A DNA stretch of 64,000 nucleotides from JBQTII01 sp052387905 (GCA_052387905.1 JBQTIR010000009.1:44782-108781); one strand, 5' to 3'; positions 7,897 to 16,918 are shown, numbered from the stretch's first letter. Made by a program: numbers and translations. Notes: a model not told the origin generated them from the letters alone.

Positions 7897-9234
7897 CTAG
7901 GACTCGGGTGGACTGTCACAACGCGGAATGCGCACGCGCACCGCGTTGACGTGCGCAAGCAGATTCTCCGCACCGCCGAGCGCGTCGATGTGGTCGGCGA
8001 CCTCCGCCAGGGCCGCGCGGTCGTACTCCACGAGGTGCACGCTGCGCAGGAAGGAGTGCACGCTCAGGCCCCCGGTGTGCCGAGCCGTCCCGCCGGTGGG
8101 CAGGACGTGATTGGACCCGGCGAGGTAGTCACCCAGGCTGACCGGGGCGTACGGGCCGACGAAGATCGCGCCGGCGTTACGGACCCGGCGCGCGACTGAC
8201 GCAGCGTCAGCGGTCAGGATCTCCAGGTGCTCGGCGGCCCATTCATCGACGACCGCAAGGCCGGCCTCGACGTCGTCGACGAGCACGATCGCGGACTGGT
8301 TGGCGAGGGCGGAGTTCACCTGGACCTGGTTGAGCGAGACCCCGCGCTGGCGGTCGACCTCGAGCTGGACGGCGTCCGCCAACTCCGGAGAATCGGTCAC
8401 CAGCAGGCAGGCAGCATTCTCGTCGTGCTCGGCCTGCGAGATGAGGTCCGCGGCGACATGGACCGGGTCGGCGCCGGCGTCGGCGAGGACGGCGATCTCG
8501 GTGGGGCCGGCTTCGGCATCGATACCGATCACGCCCTTGAGCAGGCGCTTGGCGGCGGCGACGTAGATGTTGCCGGGCCCGGTGACCAGATCGGCCGCGG
8601 GGCAGGACGCCGTGCCGTAGGCGAACATCGCGACTGCCTGGGCGCCACCGGCGGCGTAGACCTCCTCGATCCCGAGCAGGGCGCACGCGGCGAGGACGAC
8701 CGGGTGGGGCCAGCCGCCGTTGTCGGGCTGGGGCGGGGACGTGACCGCGATCGAGTCCACCCCCGCCACCTGGGCCGGAACGACGTTCATCACCACCGAG
8801 GACGGGTAGGCGACGACGCCCCCGGGCACGTACAGCCCGACCCGGCGCACCGGGACCCAGCGCTCCGTGACCAAGCCCCCGGGAGCGACCTCGATGACGG
8901 TGTCGCCAGGGCGCTGCGCGGTGTGCACGATCCGGGTCCGGCGGATCGCCTCTTCCAGCGCCGCGCGCACGGCCGGATCGAGGTCGATCAGCGCCTTGTC
9001 CAGCACCTCGGCGGGAACCCGGACCGATTCCGGACGGCACCCGTCGAAGCGCTGTGCGTAGTCCAGCAACGCCTCATCGCCGCGCGCGCGCACGTCGGCG
9101 CAGATCGGCCGAACGGCTTCCAGGGTCGACTCGACGTCGACCGCGGCGCGCGGCAGGACAGCACGTGCCTGGGCACCACGCTGGGCGGCGTCACCCGCGA
9201 AAGCGGATCCGCGCAGGTCAAGGAGGGGTATCAC
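7897..9234 (-). CDS. hisD: Histidinol dehydrogenase
   Basis: Protein of 445 residues that oxidises histidinol to histidine with NAD in two steps, using zinc. Family motifs are VGLYVPGG, GGAQAVAMFAYGT, VTGPGNIYVAAAK, AGPTE, ISQAEHDE (catalytic Glu/His) and the C-terminal zinc ligands in HLEILT and GLSVHSF. First gene of the his operon. The GTG start has no Shine-Dalgarno sequence but has a TAGAAT -10 box 6 nt upstream, so the mRNA is probably leaderless. Confidence 0.96.
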   Translation of the reverse strand: MIPLLDLRGSAFAGDAAQRGAQARAVLPRAAVDVESTLEAVRPICADVRARGDEALLDYAQRFDGCRPESVRVPAEVLDKALIDLDPAVRAALEEAIRRTRIVHTAQRPGDTVIEVAPGGLVTERWVPVRRVGLYVPGGVVAYPSSVVMNVVPAQVAGVDSIAVTSPPQPDNGGWPHPVVLAACALLGIEEVYAAGGAQAVAMFAYGTASCPAADLVTGPGNIYVAAAKRLLKGVIGIDAEAGPTEIAVLADAGADPVHVAADLISQAEHDENAACLLVTDSPELADAVQLEVDRQRGVSLNQVQVNSALANQSAIVLVDDVEAGLAVVDEWAAEHLEILTADAASVARRVRNAGAIFVGPYAPVSLGDYLAGSNHVLPTGGTARHTGGLSVHSFLRSVHLVEYDRAALAEVADHIDALGGAENLLAHVNAVRVRIPRCDSPPES

Positions 9235-9240
9235 CCGTTG

Positions 9241-9246
9241 ATTCTA
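9241..9246 (-). promoter_or_regulatory. -10 box of hisD, leaderless promoter
   Basis: TAGAAT (minus strand) ends 6 nt before the hisD GTG, the spacing expected if transcription starts on the first base of the start codon. Its first three bases are also the TAG stop codon of the preceding DUF6285-like gene. A weak TTGGTC lies upstream as possible -35. Confidence 0.55.
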
Positions 9247-9711
9247 CGCGTTCGGCCCGTCGACCAACCCCGCAGCGGCCCGGGCGCGGGCGGCCATCCG
9301 CACATGGAGGTCGAACAACAGCGCGTCGACGGCAGCGTCGCGCTCCGCGCCCGACTGCACGGACCACGCCTGCTGAAAGGTCGCCAGCTCCGCGCTCAGC
9401 CGCTCGTGCTCGGCGAGCAGCTCGGCGAGCTCCGGGTCCTGCACGCCGGGGGCAGGTGGCGAGGCAGGCTCGGCGGGGGCGGGCACGATACCCGCGCCGG
9501 CGCCCAGCTCGGTGATGCTGGTCCGCAGGTCCGCGATGTCCGCACGCAGGTAGGCCGGCTGCAGGTCCCAACAGCGTTGGAGCTGGGCCAGCACGTGCAG
9601 CGCCGCCCGCAACTGGCGGGTCGGCTCACCCTCGGGCACATACGGCAGGACCGCGGCGGTGAGCTCGCGGTGGATGCCCGCGAGCAGCTCGCCCGGCGTC
9701 GGTCTCAGCAC
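9244..9711 (-). CDS. DUF6285-like protein, partner of the phosphotransferase
   Basis: Protein of 155 residues. The N-terminus RPTPGELLAGIHREL and the following helical region resemble the small helical DUF6285 proteins usually encoded directly after APH-like phosphotransferases in acyl-CoA metabolism clusters. It has no catalytic motif or membrane segment; a mid-protein stretch (about 75-95) is proline/alanine rich. The GTG start at 9711 lies inside the last codons of the upstream phosphotransferase (7-bp overlap), which fixes the start better than longer in-frame options. Function is unknown; it probably works with or regulates the kinase. Confidence 0.7.
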   Translation of the reverse strand: MLRPTPGELLAGIHRELTAAVLPYVPEGEPTRQLRAALHVLAQLQRCWDLQPAYLRADIADLRTSITELGAGAGIVPAPAEPASPPAPGVQDPELAELLAEHERLSAELATFQQAWSVQSGAERDAAVDALLFDLHVRMAARARAAAGLVDGPNA

Positions 9712-10694
9712 GGACTCACCGCACGATCGCCGGCACGGACCCAGGACAGGCACAGCTCTATCGCGGGAACGACGGTGCGGGCCCGGTCGATCAGGCGCAG
9801 GTTCGTCGAGGTCCCGTCGACGAACGAACGCGCGGCCGCGAGGCTGATGGCCGCGAACTTCACCTCGCTGAACACGCGGTGCCAACGCAGCGAGAACTCC
9901 GACACCTGCGCGCCGCCCGCTGCGGTGTACGCCGAACAGAACTCCGCGAGCGAGACAAAGCGCGCCGGACTCCACAACGCCCGGTAGGCCCAGGCCAGAT
10001 CCTCGATCGGGTCACCGATATGAGCCATCTCCCAGTCCAGCACTGCGGTGATCCGCTCGCCTTCGTAGAGCACGTTGCCGACCCGGAAGTCGCCGTGCAC
10101 GACGACGGTCCGCGCGGGCGGCTGCTGATGTTCCCTCAGCCAGCCGAGCAGCCAGTCCAACGCGGGCAGCGGTTCCAGCCGGGTCCGGCGGATCTGCTCG
10201 CCCCACTGCTCAAGTTGGGGCACCTCGTCGGCCTCGGCGGGTCCCCGGCTGACCGCGTGCAGTTGCGCAGCGGCGAGCGCCAGGTCGAGTGTGCGGGCCC
10301 GACCGGTTGCTTCGTCCGCCCGCAGGAACGCCACGGCGTCGCCCGCGCCCGGCAGACGGGACAGCAGCACCGCCGGTCCGTCGAACCGCCTCCCGGCGGG
10401 GTCGGCGGCCCACACCCGCGGTGCGCGCACGCCGTTTTCGGCCAGACCGCGCAGGTGGCGGATCTCCAACTCGGGGTCGGTGCGCACCTGGGATCCTGAC
10501 CCCCGCACCAGCAGGATCAACGGCTCGCGATGCGCGCCGGCGGGGTCGATCCAACTTGCGGTCGCCGACCACGCCAAGCGTGCGTTGCCGCCGAAGACCC
10601 GGTCCACGTCGTCGACCCGCAGGTTGGTCGCACCCGGCAACGCATCGGCGAGCAGATCGGCGATGCCGGCCGCGAGCGCCGCCCGCTCGTTCAC
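9705..10694 (-). CDS. APH-family phosphotransferase (ACAD10/11-like kinase domain)
   Basis: Protein of 329 residues with the protein-kinase-like fold of aminoglycoside phosphotransferases. The catalytic loop VVHGDFRVGNVLY (HGDxxxxN) and the metal-binding VLDWEMAHIGDP are intact, and the nucleotide lobe carries ILLVRGSGS and PELEIRHLRGL. In operons with acyl-CoA enzymes, as here, this subfamily is linked to phosphorylation of hydroxyacyl substrates rather than antibiotic resistance; that role is inference. The GTG start overlaps the SDR stop by 4 bp. Confidence 0.85.
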   Translation of the reverse strand: MNERAALAAGIADLLADALPGATNLRVDDVDRVFGGNARLAWSATASWIDPAGAHREPLILLVRGSGSQVRTDPELEIRHLRGLAENGVRAPRVWAADPAGRRFDGPAVLLSRLPGAGDAVAFLRADEATGRARTLDLALAAAQLHAVSRGPAEADEVPQLEQWGEQIRRTRLEPLPALDWLLGWLREHQQPPARTVVVHGDFRVGNVLYEGERITAVLDWEMAHIGDPIEDLAWAYRALWSPARFVSLAEFCSAYTAAGGAQVSEFSLRWHRVFSEVKFAAISLAAARSFVDGTSTNLRLIDRARTVVPAIELCLSWVRAGDRAVSPC

Positions 10695-11491
10695 CGCACG
10701 CCCGCCGCGACCCGCATGGTCTCGCCGGTGACGCCGTCCGACTGCGGTTCGAGGAAGAACGCGATGCCCTCGCCCAGATCCTGCGGGGTCACGGTGTCGC
10801 CGAGCGCGGTGTAGTCGACGTGCCGTTGCAGGTAGCCGTCGTCGATCCACTGCCGGACCCGGTCGGAGAGCACCAGCCCGGGCGCGATGCAGTTGGCGCG
10901 GATGCCCGAGCGTCCGCCCTGCATGCTCAGCGACTGGGTGAAGCCGATGACGGCGGCCTTCGCCGAGTTGTAGGCGGCGTTGCCGAGCTCGGGCCGGTTC
11001 GCGAACGCGGCGAGTGAGGCGACGTTGACGACCTTGCCGTAGCCCTGGGCGACGAAGTGCTGCTCGGCCGCCCGACACATCAGGAACGCGCTGGTGACGT
11101 TCAGCGCGTACATCGCGTTCCACGCTTGCAACGAGAACGAGCTCAGCGGGACGTCGTAGACCTCGCGGTCGATGTTCACCATGCCGCCGGCGACGTTCGC
11201 GATGCCGTGCACGGCGCCGAACTCCGACAGTGCCGCGGCCACGGCCGCAGCAGTGCCGGCCTCGGTGGTGACGTCGACCTTGATCGTGCGCAGCGTGCCC
11301 GGCAGCTCTGAAGTCGCCTCCACGGTCTCGGCCAGGCGGCGCGAGCTGAGATCGACGGCAAGCACCTGAGAACCCACGCGCAGCAGCCGGGCGACCGCCG
11401 CCCGTCCGATGCCTCCACCACCGCCGGTCACGACGTACACCCGCTGATCAAGCGGCAGCGTGAGCCGGGGCGGGGGCACGAATACGACCAC
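10691..11491 (-). CDS. Short-chain dehydrogenase/reductase
   Basis: Classical SDR of 266 residues. It has the cofactor motif TGGGGGIG (22-29), DV for adenine binding, Asn131, Ser159 and the catalytic pair Tyr174/Lys178 (YNSAK). AVDLSS after the second strand favours NAD over NADP. GTG start with AGGAG 6 nt upstream. In this operon it probably oxidises an alcohol made by the P450 or a hydroxyacyl-CoA made by the hydratase; the substrate is not known. Confidence 0.88.
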   Translation of the reverse strand: MVVFVPPPRLTLPLDQRVYVVTGGGGGIGRAAVARLLRVGSQVLAVDLSSRRLAETVEATSELPGTLRTIKVDVTTEAGTAAAVAAALSEFGAVHGIANVAGGMVNIDREVYDVPLSSFSLQAWNAMYALNVTSAFLMCRAAEQHFVAQGYGKVVNVASLAAFANRPELGNAAYNSAKAAVIGFTQSLSMQGGRSGIRANCIAPGLVLSDRVRQWIDDGYLQRHVDYTALGDTVTPQDLGEGIAFFLEPQSDGVTGETMRVAAGVR

Positions 11492-11508
11492 GGGAGCTCC
11501 TTCTTGTC

Positions 11509-11557
11509 GTTGCGTCAGCGCGAGCGCTCGCTATAACGAGCGCTTTCGCTGACGTAA
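11509..11557. repeat. 49-bp imperfect palindrome, copy 2
   Basis: Outer arms CGTCAGCG and CGCTGACG, inner arms AGCGCTCG and CGAGCGCT, loop CTATAA: a nearly complete hairpin. Same length as copy 1 at 6154 and the same CTATAR loop. It fills most of the 72-bp gap between the enoyl-CoA hydratase and the SDR. Confidence 0.75.
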
Positions 11558-11563
11558 AGGCCA

Positions 11564-12376
11564 TCAGATGTAGGAGCGCTGCGGGAATTCCGGGGGTCGT
11601 TTCTCGCGGAGCGCGTTGAGGCCCTCCTGCGCTTCGGGGCCGGTGAAGCCGAGAATCCCGAAGGCCAGCGAGGCCTCAAAGGACGACCAGTTCGACCGGA
11701 TCCAGTTGTTCAACGCGGACTTGGTCCAGCGGATCGCGGCCGGTGCGCCCTGGGAAAGCTTGACGGCGATCTCCAGGGCGCGGGCGTCGACCTGGTCGTC
11801 GTCGACGCAGAAGGTGACCAGGCCGATCCGCTCGGCCTCCTCGCCGGTGAGTGCGTCGGAGGTCATCAGGTAATACTTCGCCTTGGACATCCCGACCAGC
11901 AGCGGCCAGATCGCGACGGCGTGGTCGTCGGCGGCGACACCGAGGGTGGTGTGCCCGTCCACGAGCTTCGCGGTCCGACCCGCGACCGTGACGTCGGCCA
12001 TCAGTGCGGCGGCGAGACCACCCCCGGCGGCCGCACCGCTGATCGCGGACACGATCGGCTTGTTGCACTCGAGCATGTTCATCACCAGCGCGCGGCCCTC
12101 CTTCCACATCTGGCAGCGGAAGTCGTAGTCGTCGATGATCTGCTGGACCATGTCGAAGTCCCCACCGGCGCTGAACGCGCGGCCCTGGCCGCCCAGCACC
12201 ACGGCGGAGACCTCGGGGTCGGCGTCGATCAGCTTCCAGACCGCGCCGAGCTCGCAGTGCATCCGGAAGTCGAAGGAGTTCATCGGGGGCCGGTTCATCA
12301 TCACCCGCAGCACGTGCGGGGCCGGCCAATCGAGCTCCAGGCTCTCGTAGTCCGGGTACGCGATCTGCGTGGTCAT
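11564..12376 (-). CDS. Enoyl-CoA hydratase/isomerase family protein
   Basis: Crotonase-fold protein of 270 residues. The CoA-binding oxyanion segments are GRAFSAGGDFDMV and ISGAAAGGGLAAALMADV. The usual glutamate pair of true hydratases is not obvious: the position after GGGL is Ala rather than Glu, so another crotonase reaction (isomerase, hydrolase or C-C cleavage) is possible. The ATG shares one base with the ligase stop (TGATG), which fixes the start. Third step candidate in the CoA-ester part of the operon. Confidence 0.87.
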   Translation of the reverse strand: MTTQIAYPDYESLELDWPAPHVLRVMMNRPPMNSFDFRMHCELGAVWKLIDADPEVSAVVLGGQGRAFSAGGDFDMVQQIIDDYDFRCQMWKEGRALVMNMLECNKPIVSAISGAAAGGGLAAALMADVTVAGRTAKLVDGHTTLGVAADDHAVAIWPLLVGMSKAKYYLMTSDALTGEEAERIGLVTFCVDDDQVDARALEIAVKLSQGAPAAIRWTKSALNNWIRSNWSSFEASLAFGILGFTGPEAQEGLNALREKRPPEFPQRSYI

Positions 12377-13935
12377 CAGATTCCCCCTCCGGTGCCGAAT
12401 TCCTTGCGCAGCTCGGCCTTGGCGACCTTGCCGTAAACGGCCCGCGGCAGGTCCTCGCGGATTACCAGTCTGCTCACCCGCTGGTACTTCGCCAGCTGCT
12501 CGTTGCCCCACGCCCGCAGGGTCTCGGCGTCGACGGTGCCGCCGGGGCGCAGGATGACCACGAGAACGGGCGTCTCGCCCCACTTGGCATCCGGCACCCC
12601 GATCGCGGCGCATTCGCTGACCTCGGGGTGCCGCATGAAGGCCGCTTCGATGTCGACGGCGAAAATGTTGATCCCGCCGGACTTGATCATGTCCTTACGC
12701 CGACCGGAGATGTACACGAACCCGTCGGCGTCGAGGTGTCCCATGTCGCCGGTGCGCAGGAAGGTCCGCCCGTCCGGAGCGACCCAGGTGATCTCTGCGG
12801 TGAGCGCGGGGTTCTTGTAGTAGCCGGTCATCATCATCAGCGAATGCGCGACGATCTCGCCGGTCTGCTCTGCGGGGAGCTCCACACCGTCGTCGCCGAT
12901 CACCCGGATGTCGTCGAGCAGGGCAGCCTTGCCGACGCTGGTGCGCTTGCCACGCGCCGCGTCCGCGGGAATGCGCAGCGTCGAGAACCCCTCGGTGAAA
13001 CCGTAGACCTCGTAGAGACCGGCACCGGGAAAGGCCGCCTCCCAGGCCCGGTAGGTCTTCTCCGCCATCGGCTGACCAGCCGTCACCAGGGCCCGCAGGG
13101 AGGAGACGTCGAATGCGGCGAGCTTGTCGTGCTGCAGGATCGCGATCCACTGCGTCGGGACGAGAAAGGCGTGGGTGGCGCGCTCCCGTTCGACGGCGGA
13201 CAGGAACGCCTCGGCCGAGAAGGAGGGCAGGATGACGAGCGTGCCGCCGGCGTACATGGTCGGTGCCATGGTGATCCAGGTTCCCGACGCGTACGGCGGG
13301 GTGCCGAGCACGGCAACGGAGTACCGGTCCACAGCCAGACCCATGGCGAAGCCGTACGGGTACGCCATGCGGCTGCGATGGGTGTGCTCCGCGCCCTTGG
13401 GCTGGCCGGTACTGCCCGAGGTGTACAGGATCGAGATGATGTCGCTCGGGTCGATGCGCGCGCCGCACGGCTGGGGTGAGGCCGCGGCCAGCTCCTCGCG
13501 GGCCGGCGCCCAGCCCGGCCCGGCTTCGCCGAAAGTCAGCCACGCGGTGACCGCCGGCAGGCGGTCACGGATGGAGTCCAGCTTGGCCTGGGTTCCGGTG
13601 TCGGCCACCATCGCCACGGCGTCGGAGTCCGCGGCGAGACGCGCGAGGGAGTCCACATCGAGCATGACGTTGAGTGGGACGGTGGCGCAGCCCGCCTTGG
13701 CGCTGCCCCAGAACGCGATCCACGCCTGCACCGAGGCGGGCATGAACAGGGCGACCTTGTCGCCCTTGCCAAGTCCGCGGGCGCGCAAGGCATTGGCGAA
13801 GCGGTTGGTGAGGGCGTCTACCTCGCGCCAGGTCAGGCGCTGGTCCTCGCACACCACGGCGACCGAGTCGCCGCAGGTCCGGGCGTGGTGCGCGAAGACA
13901 TCCGGCATCAGCGCGAGGTCGTAGCTCACACTCAT
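12376..13935 (-). CDS. Acyl-CoA ligase (AMP-forming)
   Basis: ANL-superfamily enzyme of 519 residues that activates a carboxylic acid with ATP and CoA. Motifs in order: ILYTSGSTGQPKG (P-loop), YGFTEG (A5), TGDMGHLDADGFVYISGRRKD (A7-A8, in parts), and the catalytic lysine in VYGKVAKAEL (A10). No signal peptide or carrier domain. It overlaps both neighbours by one base (TGATG), pointing to one operon. Substrate unknown; the context with P450 and BVMO suggests a ring-derived or branched acid. Confidence 0.9.
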   Translation of the reverse strand: MSVSYDLALMPDVFAHHARTCGDSVAVVCEDQRLTWREVDALTNRFANALRARGLGKGDKVALFMPASVQAWIAFWGSAKAGCATVPLNVMLDVDSLARLAADSDAVAMVADTGTQAKLDSIRDRLPAVTAWLTFGEAGPGWAPAREELAAASPQPCGARIDPSDIISILYTSGSTGQPKGAEHTHRSRMAYPYGFAMGLAVDRYSVAVLGTPPYASGTWITMAPTMYAGGTLVILPSFSAEAFLSAVERERATHAFLVPTQWIAILQHDKLAAFDVSSLRALVTAGQPMAEKTYRAWEAAFPGAGLYEVYGFTEGFSTLRIPADAARGKRTSVGKAALLDDIRVIGDDGVELPAEQTGEIVAHSLMMMTGYYKNPALTAEITWVAPDGRTFLRTGDMGHLDADGFVYISGRRKDMIKSGGINIFAVDIEAAFMRHPEVSECAAIGVPDAKWGETPVLVVILRPGGTVDAETLRAWGNEQLAKYQRVSRLVIREDLPRAVYGKVAKAELRKEFGTGGGI

Positions 13936-15062
13936 CAGAGCAACTCCCATCCTGGCTTGCCCGCCACGCAAGCTTGGTACGCGTCGGGTTCCAGCGGCTG
14001 CAGGATCCCGGTCGTGGAGCCACCGTCCCAGCGCACCCGGCAGTGGTGCTCGTCGAGTCCCCGTAGCGCGCGCCGGACACTCGGGTCGGTGACGTCGAAG
14101 CGGTCCCACTCCACCCGCGCCGGCCCCGAGTACTCGCCGTGGTGCAGACCACCCGCACAGGAGGCGGACACGGGCGTCCCGCCGTAGAACCCGCATCGCA
14201 GGTATGCGCTCTGGTGCCCCAGTCGCTCCAGGTGCAGGGTGCGCCGGCTGCCGTCGTCGAAGGTCAACTCGACCACGCCCTCGACGAAGATCTGGGTGTC
14301 GTCCTCGAAGCGCAGCCGGCGACGGACTTCGCTCACCCGACCGGGGTCCCGACGTGGATCCCGCAACGGCGTCAGGACCGTCTTGCCCCACACCGCGACG
14401 TCACCGAGGTCGATCCACATCCCGCCCATCCAGCCGGCCCGCCCGGGTCGACCGCCGTTGAGGGTCGGGCCGCCGACGTTTCGCCCGACGCCCCAATGGC
14501 GATCACGGGTGCCGTGCGCCGCCCCGGCCGGCCACTCGATGCGCTGCGCCCCGACCTGGATCCACCCGGTGACGGCGGCGAAGCCTTCGAACCCGGCCGT
14601 GACGTGGCGCTCGCCGAGACCGTCCGGGGGGACCTCCGGTCCCCACGCGGCGTTGTAGACCACCCGGTGGGTGTCGGTGACCGTCAGGTCATAGCCAAAA
14701 CCCCACTCGCCGACGTCAAGCCGGTGCCGCCACAAGCGCATGCCCTGGATGATCTGCGGCTGGAGCGGACCCACCGTCAGATCATTGCGGTCGTGGGCGT
14801 CGCGCATCGGCCGGAACGCCCGCACCGCGCGGTGGTCGCCACGCAGGTTGACGATCGCGTAGGCCTCGGCCCGGCGCAGATTCGGGTAGAGGCTGCCACC
14901 GACGGCCAGCAACACCTCGCCCGTGTCGTCGTGCCAGACATTCCAGTACCGCTCGAAGAACCGCAGGTCCACACTCGGGCGGCCATCGGGATCGGCCAAC
15001 GTGCCGGGACCGGTGTGCACCAGCTGATCATCGGCGGGATCCAGCACCCGGGCAGAAGTCAC
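13935..15062 (-). CDS. CrtC/AttH-like lipocalin-fold protein (DUF7064/DUF7065-like)
   Basis: Protein of 375 residues with no signal peptide. The pattern HTGPGTL, FERYWNVWHDD, GSLYPNLRRAEAYA, RLWRHRLDVGEWGFGYDLT and GTRDRHWGVG recalls the two-domain beta-barrel family related to hydroxyneurosporene synthase and AttH that is common in actinobacterial terpenoid and steroid gene sets. I assign it from remembered pattern only. GTG start overlaps the P450 stop (GTGA). It could hydrate, isomerise or bind a hydrophobic intermediate of this pathway. Confidence 0.6.
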   Translation of the reverse strand: MTSARVLDPADDQLVHTGPGTLADPDGRPSVDLRFFERYWNVWHDDTGEVLLAVGGSLYPNLRRAEAYAIVNLRGDHRAVRAFRPMRDAHDRNDLTVGPLQPQIIQGMRLWRHRLDVGEWGFGYDLTVTDTHRVVYNAAWGPEVPPDGLGERHVTAGFEGFAAVTGWIQVGAQRIEWPAGAAHGTRDRHWGVGRNVGGPTLNGGRPGRAGWMGGMWIDLGDVAVWGKTVLTPLRDPRRDPGRVSEVRRRLRFEDDTQIFVEGVVELTFDDGSRRTLHLERLGHQSAYLRCGFYGGTPVSASCAGGLHHGEYSGPARVEWDRFDVTDPSVRRALRGLDEHHCRVRWDGGSTTGILQPLEPDAYQACVAGKPGWELL

Positions 15063-16279
15063 GACAGGGCCACCGGCAACCGGGCAGGACCACGGGCCAC
15101 CACCGAGTTGACCCACTCGATCTGGGACAGGTCCTCGGTGATCCGCCAGTGTGGGAAGCGGCGCAGGATCTCCGAGATCGCGATCTGCGCCTCCATCCGA
15201 GCGATGGGCGCCCCCAGGCAGAAGTGCACACCCTTGGAGAACGCGAAGTGGGCGGCCGGGTGCCCGGTCACGGCGAGGGTGTCCGGGTCGGTGAACACCG
15301 CCGGATCCCGGTTGGCAGCGGCGAGCACCGCGAAGATCCGGTCCCCCGCACGAAGGTGCTGCCCCGCCAACTCGGTGTCCGTCACCACCAGGCGCGCGGT
15401 GGAGAGCACCGGTGAATCGAAGCGCAGGAACTCCTCCACCGCCGTGCCGATCAGCCCACCCGGATCCCCGGCGAGGGTGGCGTGGGCAACGGGGTCGGCA
15501 GCGAGGGCCAGCAGGGCGTTGCTCAGCAGGTGCGCGGTGGTCTCCTGGGCGCCGTTGGCGATCATCATCATCGCGGCGATGATCTCGTCCTCGGACAGGC
15601 GGTCCGTGCCGACGGCGTTGCCCAGCAGGTGAGTGACCACGTCCGGGCGGGGATCGATGCGGCGCTCCGCGATGAGATCCCGGAACAGTTCGGCCATGGA
15701 CTGCGCGCCGTTACGCGCCTTGACGTACTTGTCCGGCACTCCCCGGGCGCTTCCGATGAACAGCATCATCTCGTCGGACCATCCCTTGACCTCGGCGAGC
15801 CGGGCGCGCGGGACCCCGAGCAGGTCCATCACGGCGTAGCCGGGCAGCCGCAGGCCGATCTGGCTGTAGAAGTCGAAGCTCTCGCCGGTCCCGAGCTCGT
15901 CGAGCAGGTCGCCGGTGATCTCGGTGATCGCGGCGCGCATCCGGTGGACCATCTTGGGATTGATCGCCGAGGCCAGGTGGCGGCGCACCCGGGTGTGATC
16001 CGGCGGGTCCTGGAACACCACCCATTGGGTGAGCCAGTCGAGCACCTCTCCCGCCGTCGTGCGGTCCGGTTCGAGCAGGTGGGCGTTGATCTGGCCCAGC
16101 CGGTTCGCGGAGAACACTTCGGGCGTCATCACAACGGCGTTGACGCTGGCCCAGTCCAGCGCGAGCCATCCGGACAACGCCGGGCACCACGCGACCCCAC
16201 CCAACGCCCGGAGCTCGGCGAAAATCGCGTACGGGTCACGTAGCGTCGCCGGATCCCGCGGATCGTAGGTCACCGGCAC
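15059..16279 (-). CDS. Cytochrome P450
   Basis: Soluble bacterial P450 of 406 residues, the usual length. It has the I-helix oxygen-activation stretch ANGAQETTAHLL (Gln where Gly-His/Asp is common), ExxR as EEFLR, the PERF-region FTDPDTL, and the heme loop FSKGVHFCLG with Cys354. I chose the GTG at 16279 because GAGAGGGG lies 6 nt upstream; an ATG at 16345 is in frame but has no ribosome site. First gene of the leftward operon, so it probably performs the opening hydroxylation. No ferredoxin or reductase is nearby. Confidence 0.92.
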   Translation of the reverse strand: MPVTYDPRDPATLRDPYAIFAELRALGGVAWCPALSGWLALDWASVNAVVMTPEVFSANRLGQINAHLLEPDRTTAGEVLDWLTQWVVFQDPPDHTRVRRHLASAINPKMVHRMRAAITEITGDLLDELGTGESFDFYSQIGLRLPGYAVMDLLGVPRARLAEVKGWSDEMMLFIGSARGVPDKYVKARNGAQSMAELFRDLIAERRIDPRPDVVTHLLGNAVGTDRLSEDEIIAAMMMIANGAQETTAHLLSNALLALAADPVAHATLAGDPGGLIGTAVEEFLRFDSPVLSTARLVVTDTELAGQHLRAGDRIFAVLAAANRDPAVFTDPDTLAVTGHPAAHFAFSKGVHFCLGAPIARMEAQIAISEILRRFPHWRITEDLSQIEWVNSVVARGPARLPVALS

Positions 16280-16362
16280 TCCCGGCCCCTCTCGCGCCGC
16301 AGGAACGAACGATTGTTGGGTGAACCCTTTCCACTCCGGGCGCATTGTGCAAGCGTGCGCTC

Positions 16363-16908
16363 ATGAACATGCCGATCAAGCGCGTCGTCACCGGTGTCGA
16401 CCCCAAGGGGACGTCGATCTTCTACTCCGACGAGGCGGTGCCGGCCGAGACGCTGGCGATGATGCCGGGCGCGGAGTTCTTCCGCGTGTGGGGCACCGAC
16501 AGTGCCCCGCGTAGCCCGGTCACCGACCCTGAGCCGGCCAACCACACCTTCTTCCCCGGCCCGAAGGGCTCGCGGTTCGCGCTGCTGCGCTTCCCCCCGG
16601 AGCAAGCGCCGGACCCGAACGCCGCCGCCCCGGATGCAGCCGCCCTGACCGCGATGGCGGCCGAGGCCGAGGAGAAGTTCCCCGGCCTGATCGGGGTCTT
16701 CGAACCCGACGCCCCGGGAATGCACCAGACGCTCAGCCTCGACTACGCGATCGTCATCGAGGGCGAGTTGTGGCTGACCCTGGACGACGAGGCGAGCGTG
16801 CACCTGCCGACCGGATCCTGCGTGGTGCAGAACGGCGCGCGTCATGCCTGGAACAACCGCGGCTCGGTGCCCGCGACGCTCGCCTACGTGATCCTCGACG
16901 CCAGCTGA
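16363..16908 (+). CDS. Cupin-domain protein
   Basis: Protein of 181 residues. The C-terminal half forms a cupin barrel: GMHQTLSLDYAIVIEGE (motif 1, with only one clear metal-type histidine) and NGARHAWNNRG (motif 2). The N-terminal half KGTSIFYSDEAVPAETLAMMPG is of the type seen in cupins next to flavin monooxygenases. Two starts 6 bp apart (16363, 16369) are possible; neither has a clear ribosome site. It is 10 bp ahead of the BVMO gene and divergent from the P450. Role unknown: enzyme, or sensor of the pathway substrate. Confidence 0.8.
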   Translation: MNMPIKRVVTGVDPKGTSIFYSDEAVPAETLAMMPGAEFFRVWGTDSAPRSPVTDPEPANHTFFPGPKGSRFALLRFPPEQAPDPNAAAPDAAALTAMAAEAEEKFPGLIGVFEPDAPGMHQTLSLDYAIVIEGELWLTLDDEASVHLPTGSCVVQNGARHAWNNRGSVPATLAYVILDAS

Positions 16909-16918
16909 TAGGGACGAC

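Noticed and set aside
9705..10694. APH-like gene as an aminoglycoside resistance gene
   Set aside because: It sits in an acyl-CoA operon with a DUF6285-like partner and resembles the ACAD10/11-like branch rather than resistance enzymes.
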